Positions 30,250 through 38,721 of a stretch of DNA of 64,000 nt are shown here, one piece after another. Under the pieces are notes generated by a model. It was not told where the DNA came from and made no database searches. It was given only the letters and a program-made list of their open reading frames with translations. Source of the stretch: Clostridiales bacterium (GTDB lineage Bacteria; Bacillota; Sulfobacillia; RBS10-35); the NCBI GenBank assembly GCA_018729555.1, contig JAHHQG010000026.1:385329-449328 (forward strand). Reading direction: 5' to 3'. Numbering within the stretch: position 1 is the stretch's first letter; each line of letters opens with the position of its first letter. Made by a program: the position numbers and the translations under genes.

Positions 30250-31248
30250 ATGGAGGTTCAACTGATCTGGGGTGGGGCGGACCAGCTGACGGCGGATGTC
30301 CTGGTGGGTCCGCCCCACCTTCTCCCAAGGCATAAGGAAGGGATTCCTCTTTCCTTCGCCACCGTCGGTCTAAAGCCGGAGGAAGCCCGCCAAGCCATGG
30401 CCAGAGCCCTTGGGAGAGCCGTCTACCTTCGGCCCGAGAGCATCGGCATTCTCCTTCCCGATCTAGGAAGGGATCTTATGGAGGCTGCTCTTGAAGGAGC
30501 CTTTCTCCGGGCTTTTGGGTACCGGGGAATGCTTCAGGTGGCGGGGAAAGGAACAGGATTGACCGCAGCCTTCCGGGAGGCTTTAGCCCTCTCCCAAGCC
30601 CAAAATGAAGCCCGTCAGCTGGATCGAGAGCCGGATCTTTGGCCTTACCTCGCCCAGAGCAAAGGCATCGAGATTCGTGAGAAGGGGATCCATGTGCCGC
30701 CTTTTCCCGGAGAGGAGAAGGTGGGGGGGCCTTTTCTTTTGGTCGTGGAAGAGGGAAGCCCCTGCCGGTACACCGCTCTGGGCGTGGCGTTGGGCTGGAG
30801 AGCATATCAGATTCCGCAGCCTCTTTGGGTGGTGGAAACCAAGGATCCGGAAACGGCCTTGCGGGATTGGGCCGGTCAGATGGCTGCGGTGATTTACCTT
30901 GCCCACCGGTACGAGAGTCAGGAGCTGGTGGGGGAAGGCATCGCTCCCTTCTGGACCTCCCATTCGTTTCTCGGAGATCGGTTTTTGACGGCGGCGGCCC
31001 TGGCGGGAGAGCCGGCATGGCCTCTACCCATGCCGGAAACAGATGGCAAAGGGGCCGGGGGATATGCGAGGCACCTGGCGTCTTTGGTGAAAGCTCCTTT
31101 TCTGTTGCTAGATCTAAAGGCCTTAAACCAGAAGAGGGATCTTCCCTATCACCAGGGAGTCTCAGGATGGTTGGGCGTAGGAGTGAGGACTCTCCTCAGA
31201 TTAGGGAAGCTTTGGCAGTTGGGGCTCCAAGAAGGGTCACAGCCTTAG
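30250..31248 (+). CDS. degenerate M17 leucyl-aminopeptidase-like protein lacking the catalytic signature
   Basis: C-terminal LDLKALNQKRDLPYHQGVSGWLGVGVRTLL resembles the M17 DIAGTAW..PYLPKGATGFGVRTL segment; no NTDAEGRL motif. Confidence 0.5.
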   Translation: MEVQLIWGGADQLTADVLVGPPHLLPRHKEGIPLSFATVGLKPEEARQAMARALGRAVYLRPESIGILLPDLGRDLMEAALEGAFLRAFGYRGMLQVAGKGTGLTAAFREALALSQAQNEARQLDREPDLWPYLAQSKGIEIREKGIHVPPFPGEEKVGGPFLLVVEEGSPCRYTALGVALGWRAYQIPQPLWVVETKDPETALRDWAGQMAAVIYLAHRYESQELVGEGIAPFWTSHSFLGDRFLTAAALAGEPAWPLPMPETDGKGAGGYARHLASLVKAPFLLLDLKALNQKRDLPYHQGVSGWLGVGVRTLLRLGKLWQLGLQEGSQP

Positions 31249-31280
31249 GGTAGGTGGGTATGGGGAAAAGGTCATGAACA

Positions 31281-31312
31281 CAGGCCGTCCCCTGAAAAGG
31301 GGGCCTTTGTTT
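31281..31312 (+). terminator. putative intrinsic terminator after the M17-like gene
   Basis: GGCcgtCCCC-TGAAAA-GGGG-GCC followed by TTTGTTT. Confidence 0.45.
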
Positions 31313-31406
31313 CTGGTTTTGGTTGGTGGAGCGGGGATGTCACGCCGGTTCCGCTGACCTGATCGCCGCATGATCTGGAACGGGTCTGGCTGGGGGCCTT
31401 CTCCGA

Positions 31407-31872
31407 GTTTCAATGAAGTCCGCTGACCCGGTTGCTACGGGGTTTGGTACGGAAGTTAAGTATAGCGATCTAGTTTCAATAAAGCCGGGTCCGCTGACCC
31501 GGTTGCTACGGATGAGATACACCACCTCCGGGATGCGACGCGACTGTTTCAATAAAGCCGGGTCCGCTGACCCGGTTGCTACTAGGCTATGCGGAGCGGT
31601 AGAAAGGAGCTGGTGAGGTTTCAATAAAGCCGGGTCCGCTGACCCGGTTGCTACACGTGCTTGGCTGCGTTCGGGTGAGTCGCCAGATGACGGTTTCAAT
31701 AAAGCCGGGTCCGCTGACCCGGTTGCTACATGACTGAGCAGGGGATGATCCCTGCTGACAAGGGTTTCAATAAAGCCGGGTCCGCTGACCCGGTTGCTAC
31801 TAGGCTATGCGGAGCGGTAGAAAGGAGCTGGTGAGGTTTCAATAAAGCCGGGTCCGCTGACCCGGTTGCTAC
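31407..31872 (-). CRISPR. CRISPR array: 7 repeats (1 truncated), 6 spacers of 34-38 nt; probably transcribed on the minus strand
   Basis: 37-nt repeat GTTTCAATAAAGCCGGGTCCGCTGACCCGGTTGCTAC at 31473, 31546, 31618, 31693, 31764, 31836; truncated copy at 31407-31438. Reverse complement ends in ATTGAAAC (typical type I/III crRNA 5' handle) and has a CCGGGTC/GACCCGG stem. Confidence 0.97.
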
Positions 31873-32074
31873 CTACCCCATTCTAGCCCTTGTGGCTCAA
31901 GGCGTCCAGACCCCTTTTTCGCGAACCTCCTCTCAGAGTCTCAGTTTTACGACGCCATCTTCTGGAAAATAGCCTCTAACCCGCGTCGTTATGGGATCGC
32001 GAACCTCCTGGGGTTTTGGCCACCACTCCAGGTTCGCGCAAACGCCTCTTCGACATCTGAGAGCCCTTCTCCTG

Positions 32075-32098
32075 CCGGGGGCCCTCCCCGGTTTCTTG
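32075..32098 (+). terminator. short GC hairpin with T-rich tail
   Basis: CCGGGG-GCCCT-CCCCGG-TTTCTTG. Confidence 0.4.
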
Positions 32099-32147
32099 AT
32101 CATTCACGGCACCTTGGTAAGATGAAAGAGCGACAATCACATAAGCG

Positions 32148-32274
<127 letters not shown>

Positions 32275-32295
32275 ATCCTTCATTGGGTTGCGCCC

Positions 32296-32323
32296 CGGGC
32301 ATCTTTCAACGATGCCCGTTTTT
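32296..32323 (+). terminator. intrinsic terminator (expression platform of the FMN riboswitch)
   Basis: CGGGCATC-TTTCAAC-GATGCCCG-TTTTTC. Confidence 0.88.
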
Positions 32324-32357
32324 CTTCCCCGCAGGCGGGCGACAAGGAGGCTGTGCG

Positions 32358-32891
32358 ATGATCTACGAAGGCAACCGTACGGTTGGCCTGGTGTCGTCCG
32401 CTGTCATGGGTGCTCTAGGGTTCCTTCTGATGTATCTCCATATGGCCCTGGGCATCTTTCCCCCGTACCTCACCTACGATCCAGGTGATCTTCCGCCCTT
32501 GCTGCTGGGCCTTTTCCTCGGCCCAGGAGCCGGCATGGGGGCAGAAGTCATCAAAAACGTCCTCCACTTGCTTCTGGCCGGGGGTACGCCCATCGGTACT
32601 ATGGCCAACCTGGCCGCCGGGTTGACGTTTGTGGGCACCACGGCCTTCTGGTGGAGAAGGCGCCTTTGGGGAGGGCTTCCCATGGCCATGGCCCTGGGCG
32701 TCCTCTTGACCTCCCTCGTGATGGCCCTCCTCAACGGCTTCATCTTCCTTCCCGCATGGGGCGTGCCGAAGGAAGCCGTCTGGACCCTCGCCAAGACAGC
32801 CATCTTCCCCTTCAACCTGGTGAAGTTCACCCTCACGTCCATCCTCGGAGGTATCCTGTGGACCTTTGTGAAGCCTTGGCTGCTCCGGTGA
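32358..32891 (+). CDS. ribU: riboflavin ECF transporter S component
   Basis: RBS AGGAGG; downstream of the RFN element; multi-TM, RibU-like LTYDPGDLPPLLLGLFLGPGAGMGAEVIKNVL. Confidence 0.9.
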   Translation: MIYEGNRTVGLVSSAVMGALGFLLMYLHMALGIFPPYLTYDPGDLPPLLLGLFLGPGAGMGAEVIKNVLHLLLAGGTPIGTMANLAAGLTFVGTTAFWWRRRLWGGLPMAMALGVLLTSLVMALLNGFIFLPAWGVPKEAVWTLAKTAIFPFNLVKFTLTSILGGILWTFVKPWLLR

Positions 32892-32992
32892 GGAAGCGGA
32901 GACCTAGGACATGAAAGCGGGAAAAAGAAAAGGGAGGAGGGGTCTTGGGACCCCTCCTCCCACCCTGGTTCCCCCTCCTTCTCGCGCTGCCT

Positions 32993-34357
32993 TTAAGCTT
33001 TCGGTCCTCGGGAGGCCAGCTCCTTCGTCTCCACCTCCGCCATCACCTCATCCAGAACCGTAAGGGCCTCATCCAGGTGCTCGATGGGCGTATTGAGGGG
33101 TGCCAGCACCCGGATGCACTGACCAAAGAGCCCCGAGCTCACGAAAAGCGCCCCCTTTTGCATGGCGGCCTTCAAGATGGCCGATACCGCATGGGGCGCC
33201 GGCTCTTTCGTCTCCCGATCCTTCACCAGCTCGATGGCCACCATGGCGCCGAGGCCCCTCACATCCCCGATGAGGGGATGGCGCTCCTGGAGCTCCCGGA
33301 AACGCTTCATGAGGAATTCGCCGCTTTCCTTGGCTTTTTCCAAAAGATTTTCCTCTTCAAAGACATCCAGGACGGCGAGGGCCGCCGCCGCCGCCACAGG
33401 GTTACCGACATAGGTGCCTCCGATGGCGTTCACCCCGGCGCTATCCATGATCTCCGCCTTTCCAAAGACGGCGGAGATGGGCATCCCGTCGGCGATGGAT
33501 TTGGCCATGGTGACCAGATCCGGGTCAAAGCCGGGATAGTGCTCGGAGGCGAACATCCTGGCGGTACGGCCAAAGCCGGTTTGCACCTCATCGGCGATGA
33601 TGAGGATGCCGTACTTTCGTGCCAGCTCCTGAAGCCCCTGGATGAAGGGCTGGGGAGCCACCACAAAGCCCCCTTCGCCTTGCACCAGCTCGATGACAAA
33701 AGCTGCCACCGTTTCGGGATCCACCGTGTGGCGGAACATCAGCTCGATGTGGTGGAGGGCCTTTTCCGACTCGATCTGGGGATCTCCTGAGGGGCTCCGG
33801 TAGAGATAGGGGTAGGGAGCCCGGTACACTTCGGGAACCAAGGGGTGGAACCCCTTCTTGTAGGGGTGGATGCGGCTGGTGAGGGTCATGGCCATCCAGG
33901 TGCGGCCGTGGAACGCCCGTTCAAAGGCGATGACCGCCGGCCTCTTGGTGTAGGCTTTGGCGATCTTTACAGCGTTTTCCACCGCTTCCGCTCCGGAGTT
34001 GAAAAAAGCGCCCTTCTTGGGGCCCGTTCCGGGAACAAGGGGAGCCAGCCGTTCGGCCAGCCTGATGAGGGAAGCATAGGGGATCACGGTGAAATCCGTA
34101 TGGAGAAAGCGGCTGGCATGTTCTTGAATGGCCTTGACCACCTTGGGGTGGGCGTGGCCCACGTTCAACACCCCGAGGCCTCCTGTGAGGTCGATCATGC
34201 GGTTCCCGTCGATATCCTCGATGACCGCCCCTTCGCCCCGCTGGATCAGGGTGGGCACGTGGGGCTCAAAGGCCCTGGCGATATACTTCTCCTTCTTCTC
34301 CAGCCACTCCCTGGCTTTGGGTCCCGGGAGGGCCGTCTTCATATGGATGACGCCCAT
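32993..34357 (-). CDS. class III aminotransferase (4-aminobutyrate aminotransferase family)
   Basis: FFNSGAEAVENAVKIAKAYT, IADEVQTGFGRTARMFASEHY. Confidence 0.92.
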   Translation of the reverse strand: MGVIHMKTALPGPKAREWLEKKEKYIARAFEPHVPTLIQRGEGAVIEDIDGNRMIDLTGGLGVLNVGHAHPKVVKAIQEHASRFLHTDFTVIPYASLIRLAERLAPLVPGTGPKKGAFFNSGAEAVENAVKIAKAYTKRPAVIAFERAFHGRTWMAMTLTSRIHPYKKGFHPLVPEVYRAPYPYLYRSPSGDPQIESEKALHHIELMFRHTVDPETVAAFVIELVQGEGGFVVAPQPFIQGLQELARKYGILIIADEVQTGFGRTARMFASEHYPGFDPDLVTMAKSIADGMPISAVFGKAEIMDSAGVNAIGGTYVGNPVAAAAALAVLDVFEEENLLEKAKESGEFLMKRFRELQERHPLIGDVRGLGAMVAIELVKDRETKEPAPHAVSAILKAAMQKGALFVSSGLFGQCIRVLAPLNTPIEHLDEALTVLDEVMAEVETKELASRGPKA

Positions 34358-34451
34358 GATTTCTCCTCCCGTCCTGAGTGTAACGTATCCCTTCGCCCCT
34401 TGCCTTTTAAGGGCGATGGCCCTCAGAATACGTCGGGGAGTGGCTCTTTGG

Positions 34452-34736
34452 ATGAGCAAGCGATTTCGACAGACTTTTGAGGCCATCACGGCCCTCCGGA
34501 GGATCGGGGATCAGCTGATGCTCCTCCAGGACGAAGAGGCGGTGGTCACCCTTCCCCTGGGGGAACGGAGCCTCTTGTGGGTGGGAGGGATGGGGCCCAA
34601 AGCCCCTTCCGGAGCCAAAGAGCTCCTCTGGCGCATCAACCTCAGCCAGCCCTCGGCCGTGACCCTGGAGATGGACCGTGATAAAGTGGCCGTAGCAGTC
34701 CATGCGATGAGGCCGTGGCTGGCCGAAAGCAGCTAG
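34452..34736 (+). CDS. hypothetical protein (94 aa)
   Basis: ATG-initiated open frame upstream of 34753 gene. Confidence 0.5.
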   Translation: MSKRFRQTFEAITALRRIGDQLMLLQDEEAVVTLPLGERSLLWVGGMGPKAPSGAKELLWRINLSQPSAVTLEMDRDKVAVAVHAMRPWLAESS

Positions 34737-34752
34737 CGAGGGAGATAAGGGT

Positions 34753-35193
34753 ATGGCCAAAACCGATCTTCTGCCCCGCCTCCGGCGAGACGAATTCGAA
34801 GGGAAAGTCCTCCAGCAGGAAGGCACCGTCTTCGTCCTCTTCGAGGATGGCAGCCCCGTGGCGGAAAAGCTGGCCCGGGTTCTGAAGGAGGCCCTGGATC
34901 GAGATCCCAAGCTGACGGGGTATATCGCCTCTGGGGAGGAGTTTTCCGATGTCCGGGAACAGTACGAAGCCTCCCGCCACATCGTCGATACCTACCACCT
35001 GGACCTCTTGCCCGTCATCGCCCTCTTTCGGAAAGGGAACCTCATCACTACCTTTGAGCCCTGGATCCACTACCACGATCAGAAATACTGGCTGCGGGAT
35101 CTGAACCGCCAGTTCCAGGTCTTTTTGCAAAAGATGGTCTACTACGATCCCACCAAAGTGCGGGAGCAGAAGAACCTGAAACTGGAGCTGTAA
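34753..35193 (+). CDS. hypothetical protein, possible thioredoxin-like fold
   Basis: VFVLFEDGSPVAEKLARVLKEALDRDP...LLPVIALFRKGNLITTF. Confidence 0.55.
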   Translation: MAKTDLLPRLRRDEFEGKVLQQEGTVFVLFEDGSPVAEKLARVLKEALDRDPKLTGYIASGEEFSDVREQYEASRHIVDTYHLDLLPVIALFRKGNLITTFEPWIHYHDQKYWLRDLNRQFQVFLQKMVYYDPTKVREQKNLKLEL

Positions 35194-35238
35194 GAAAGGG
35201 CCCCTTCCCCCGATAAGAAGGGGGAGGGGGGCACATCT

Positions 35239-36030
35239 TTGGACATCTCTGTGGTTCTGGGCCTCGTCATCGCCCTTTTCGCCATCTTAGGGGCCAACTA
35301 CCTGGAGGGGGGAACGGTATCGTCCCTCCTCAATTTGCCTGCCTTTCTCATCGTGGTGGGGGGCACCGTGGGGGCCACCTTGGTGAGCCACAACCTGGAG
35401 GAGATCCTGGGCCTTCCCCGCCAGGTGGCCCGGGCCTTCAAGCGCACCCGCATCGATCTTCCCGCCGTGTCCCAGCGCCTGGTGGAGCTCTCCCAAAAGG
35501 CCCGCCGGGAAGGCCTTCTGGCTTTGGAGTCGGAGATCCGTCCCGATGATGACCCTTTCCTCGCCCGGGGACTCCAGCTGGTGGTGGACGGAGTGGATGA
35601 AACCATGGTGCGGAGCATTTTGGAGACGGAGCTCCTCTTGACGGAGCGGCGGGGCCATGGAGCGGCGGCCGTCTTTGAGACGGCGGGCGGATATGCCCCC
35701 ACCATGGGGATCATCGGGACCGTCATGGGGTTGGTCCACGTCTTGGGGAACATGGAGAGCGCCGAAGCCCTGGGGCCGGCCATCGCCGTGGCCTTCCTCG
35801 CCACCTTCTACGGCATCTTCACCGCCAACATCATCTGGCTGCCCCTCGCCTCCAAGTTGAAGGCCCGCACGGCGGAACTCATGGAACTGAGGGAGCTGGA
35901 ATTCGAGGGGATCATGGCCATCCAGCAAGGGGACAACCCCGCCATGGTGAGGGAGAAGCTGGATGTCTTCCTGGTCTCCCTGAGGAAAGAAAAAGAAAGG
36001 GAAGCGGGGAAGGGTCAGCATGTGGCGTAA
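35239..36030 (+). CDS. motA: flagellar motor stator protein MotA (TTG start)
   Basis: LLNLPAFLIVVGGTVGATLVSH, GGYAPTMGIIGTVMGLVHVL. Confidence 0.92.
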   Translation: MDISVVLGLVIALFAILGANYLEGGTVSSLLNLPAFLIVVGGTVGATLVSHNLEEILGLPRQVARAFKRTRIDLPAVSQRLVELSQKARREGLLALESEIRPDDDPFLARGLQLVVDGVDETMVRSILETELLLTERRGHGAAAVFETAGGYAPTMGIIGTVMGLVHVLGNMESAEALGPAIAVAFLATFYGIFTANIIWLPLASKLKARTAELMELRELEFEGIMAIQQGDNPAMVREKLDVFLVSLRKEKEREAGKGQHVA

Positions 36031-36796
36031 GGGAAGGGGTGGGGCCGGGGGAGGGGGAGGGAACGCCGGTCACCAGGGTGCCGGCATGATGCGCTGGCTC
36101 ATCACCTACGCCGACCTCATCACCCTCCTCGCCGTCTTTTTCATCGTCCTCTATTCCATGTCGGTGATGGATCAGCAAAAGTTCATCGCGTTAAGCGCCG
36201 CCTTGAGGGCCTCTCTTTACGGAGAAAACGCCGGCAACGCCATCATCCAGACCTCCCCCAGCCTCCAGGAGGTCCTCCCCGATAACCTCCCCGAGCAGCA
36301 AACCCTCCTGGAGGTAGGAAAGGAGCTGGCCCGGGCCGTTCAGGAGATGGGCCTCACCCACCACGTGTCCATCGCCGTGGAAGAGCGGGGGCTGGTGGTG
36401 AGCTTCCGCTCTGAGGCCGTCTTCTTTCCTTTGGGAAGGGCCGACCTGCAGCCGGCGCTGAAAGAGCTTTTGCTGAAGCTGGCCCCCATCCTGAAGCAGA
36501 TCCCCAACCCCATCGAGGTGGCGGGCTACACCGACGACCTCAAGATCCACACGGCGGAATTCCCCACCAACTGGGAGCTTTCCGCCCGGCGGGCCACCAA
36601 TGTCCTCCGCTTTCTCTCTGAAGAAGGGGGGATTCCCCCCCAGCGCCTCCACGCGGCGGCCTTTGGGGAGTACCATCCCCGCTATCCCAACGATACGGAG
36701 GAAGGGAGAGCCCGGAACCGGCGGGTCGACCTGGTGGTGCTGCGCCAGTTCCAGGAAAAAGAGGGTCCGGTGCAAGAGATCCTCTCCGAGCCTTAA
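36020..36796 (+). CDS. motB: flagellar motor protein MotB
   Basis: RWLITYADLITLLAVFFIVLYSMS; OmpA-like domain VAGYTDDL...NWELSARRATNVLRFL. Confidence 0.93.
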   Translation: MWRKGRGGAGGGGGNAGHQGAGMMRWLITYADLITLLAVFFIVLYSMSVMDQQKFIALSAALRASLYGENAGNAIIQTSPSLQEVLPDNLPEQQTLLEVGKELARAVQEMGLTHHVSIAVEERGLVVSFRSEAVFFPLGRADLQPALKELLLKLAPILKQIPNPIEVAGYTDDLKIHTAEFPTNWELSARRATNVLRFLSEEGGIPPQRLHAAAFGEYHPRYPNDTEEGRARNRRVDLVVLRQFQEKEGPVQEILSEP

Positions 36797-37416
36797 GCCC
36801 CGTCGAGAGGCAGAAGGGCTCCCTGGACGATGGCCGCCTCCGGGCTCAAAAGCCAGTGGATCACCTCCGCCACCTGCCGCGGGTGAACCCAGCGGCGGGA
36901 AGGTTCCATGGCTTTTCGGTTGGCGGGGGTATCGATGGTCGCCGGGGCGAGGACGTTGACGGTGATCCCCTTTCCCCGCACTTCCTCCGCCAGATGCTGG
37001 GCGAAAGACCAGAGGGCAGCCTTGGCCGTCTGGTAGGCGATGGCGCCGCCTTTGGGCCGGAGGGCCGCCTGCGCCGCCACCAGGATGATGCGACCCTTCC
37101 TTTCGCGGAGGAAGTAGGGAAGGACCGCCTTCGAGGCCACAAAGGCCGTCGTCAGGTTCACGGCCACCATGGTCTCCCAGAGGTCGGGGGAGGTCTCATC
37201 CAGGGAACCCGACCGATATCCCCCGATGAGGTGGACCAGGCCGAAGGGAGGTCCGTAGGCGGCGGCCACCTCCTTGAGCCACCCTTCCACCGCCGAGAGG
37301 TCCCGGAAATCGGCGTCCTCCCGCGTGGCGGGGATGACGGTCCAACCCTTTTCCCTTAAGGTTTCCACTACCTGGGGGCCTGTGCCCCCCGATGCGCCTG
37401 TGACGATGACGTTCAT
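36793..37416 (-). CDS. SDR family oxidoreductase
   Basis: VTGASGGTG; YQTAKAAL catalytic YxxxK. Confidence 0.88.
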   Translation of the reverse strand: MNVIVTGASGGTGPQVVETLREKGWTVIPATREDADFRDLSAVEGWLKEVAAAYGPPFGLVHLIGGYRSGSLDETSPDLWETMVAVNLTTAFVASKAVLPYFLRERKGRIILVAAQAALRPKGGAIAYQTAKAALWSFAQHLAEEVRGKGITVNVLAPATIDTPANRKAMEPSRRWVHPRQVAEVIHWLLSPEAAIVQGALLPLDGA

Positions 37417-37489
37417 GATCGCCCCCCATGGTGGATCATATCCCGGGGACCGGCCTCATAGGGTTACCGACGAAGGGAGGGCGGTCGGG

Positions 37490-37921
37490 ATGCGTAGGCC
37501 CCAAAGGAAAGCCATCGGGTTCCTCGTGGCCGTGCTGGTGTTGGTTCCCTTCCTCTCCGCCTGCGGCAGCCTCTTCAGCACCGCCGATCAGGGGGTGACC
37601 CTGGATATCCTGGCCCAGCGGATCGATCAGCTGGAGGCGGAAGTGAGCCAGCTGGAGGCCCAGGTGACGGCTCTGATGGCGCAGGCGCGGGCGGATGAAC
37701 GGCCGGTCCAGGCGGGGGGCGGCACCTTGGCCGTGGTGACGGCCGACGTTCTAAACGTGCGGCAGGCCCCGTCGGCCGACAGCGAGCGGGTGGGCGTCCT
37801 CATGCGGGGGGCTCGGGTCCAGGTGGAAAAAGTGGAAGGGGACTGGACCCAGATCAACTTCAACAACACGCTCCGCGGCTGGGTGGCGTCCCAGTACCTG
37901 TCGGCCGATACCGGGCGCTGA
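37490..37921 (+). CDS. lipoprotein with coiled coil and SH3b domain
   Basis: LSACGS lipobox; ADVLNVRQAPSADSERVGVLMRGARVQVEKVEGDWTQI. Confidence 0.8.
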   Translation: MRRPQRKAIGFLVAVLVLVPFLSACGSLFSTADQGVTLDILAQRIDQLEAEVSQLEAQVTALMAQARADERPVQAGGGTLAVVTADVLNVRQAPSADSERVGVLMRGARVQVEKVEGDWTQINFNNTLRGWVASQYLSADTGR

Positions 37922-37954
37922 CGGTCTTAAAAGGGGGCCCCTTTTGATTTTCGC

Positions 37955-37990
37955 CCTCAGGGTGTTGCCCTGCGGGCGAACTTTTTGTAT
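37955..37990 (+). terminator. intrinsic terminator
   Basis: TTCGCCCTCAGGG-TGTTG-CCCTGCGGGCGAA-CTTTTT (approximate coordinates). Confidence 0.85.
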
Positions 37991-38007
37991 GGTGTCTCTT
38001 GCTGATA

Positions 38008-38036
38008 TTGACGCCTGCCGCTCACCCGCGTAGAAT
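38008..38036 (+). promoter_or_regulatory. sigma-A type promoter for speD
   Basis: TTGACG-N17-TAGAAT. Confidence 0.75.
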
Positions 38037-38042
38037 GGCGTC

Positions 38043-38199
38043 GATTCATACAATCAGGGTCCTGGTTTTCGCTGTAAGGGTTGGGGCAACGGTCGGTCCG
38101 GCCGGCCATTGAGCCCGACTTCTCCCCCGGGGCGAAAACAAAGGCCCCGTCCGGTCTGAAAGGGCCGGAAAGCAAAACCTTACAAGGGGGGGTTTTTTT
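38043..38199 (+). promoter_or_regulatory. structured speD 5'UTR, candidate cis-regulatory RNA
   Basis: GTTTTCGC(38065)/GCGAAAAC(38132), GGTTTTcGCT(38064)/AGCAAAACC(38171), TGTAAGG(38073)/CCTTACA(38178); G7 RBS region followed by T7 and ATG. Confidence 0.5.
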
Positions 38200-38610
38200 A
38201 TGGCCACCGTGTTCAGCAGCCACGAGACCACCGGGCGCCACATCCTGCTGGATGTGTGGGGCGTCGATTTCCAGACTCTCAACGATCTCACTCGGGTGCG
38301 CCAATGGATGGTGGAGGCGGCCCAGGCGAGCGGTGCGACCATCGTGGACGCGGCGTTCCATCGGTTCCCGGAGCAGGGTTTCAGCGGAGTGCTGGTGTTG
38401 GCGGAATCCCACATCTCCGTCCACACCTTCCCGGAGCATGGATACGCTTCCTTCGATATCTACACCTGCGGGGACACCCTCGACCCATCCGTGGCCTGCG
38501 CCTATCTCGTGGAGAAGCTGGGTACCACCCGGTACTTCACCCGCCACTTCGTGCGGGGCATGGCCCAGGGGATCGAAGAACGAACGCCCACGGTGGCCAT
38601 GGGATCCTGA
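38200..38610 (+). CDS. speD: S-adenosylmethionine decarboxylase proenzyme
   Basis: GRHILLDVWGVDF, LAESHISVHTFPEHGYASFDIYTCGD. Confidence 0.96.
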   Translation: MATVFSSHETTGRHILLDVWGVDFQTLNDLTRVRQWMVEAAQASGATIVDAAFHRFPEQGFSGVLVLAESHISVHTFPEHGYASFDIYTCGDTLDPSVACAYLVEKLGTTRYFTRHFVRGMAQGIEERTPTVAMGS

Positions 38611-38721
38611 GCCGCTCCCGGCCCCGACGGGCGGCAGGGGCGACCCTGCCGCCCGTTTCGTTTCTCGTTGTCCTCAAGGGGCGGGTATGGGAGTATAGTG
38701 GGCAAGGGGAGGCAAGCGTCG

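Noticed and set aside
31413-31699. ORFs 31413-31616 (+) and 31340-31699 (-) inside the CRISPR array
   Set aside because: Periodic translation of CRISPR repeats, not protein coding.
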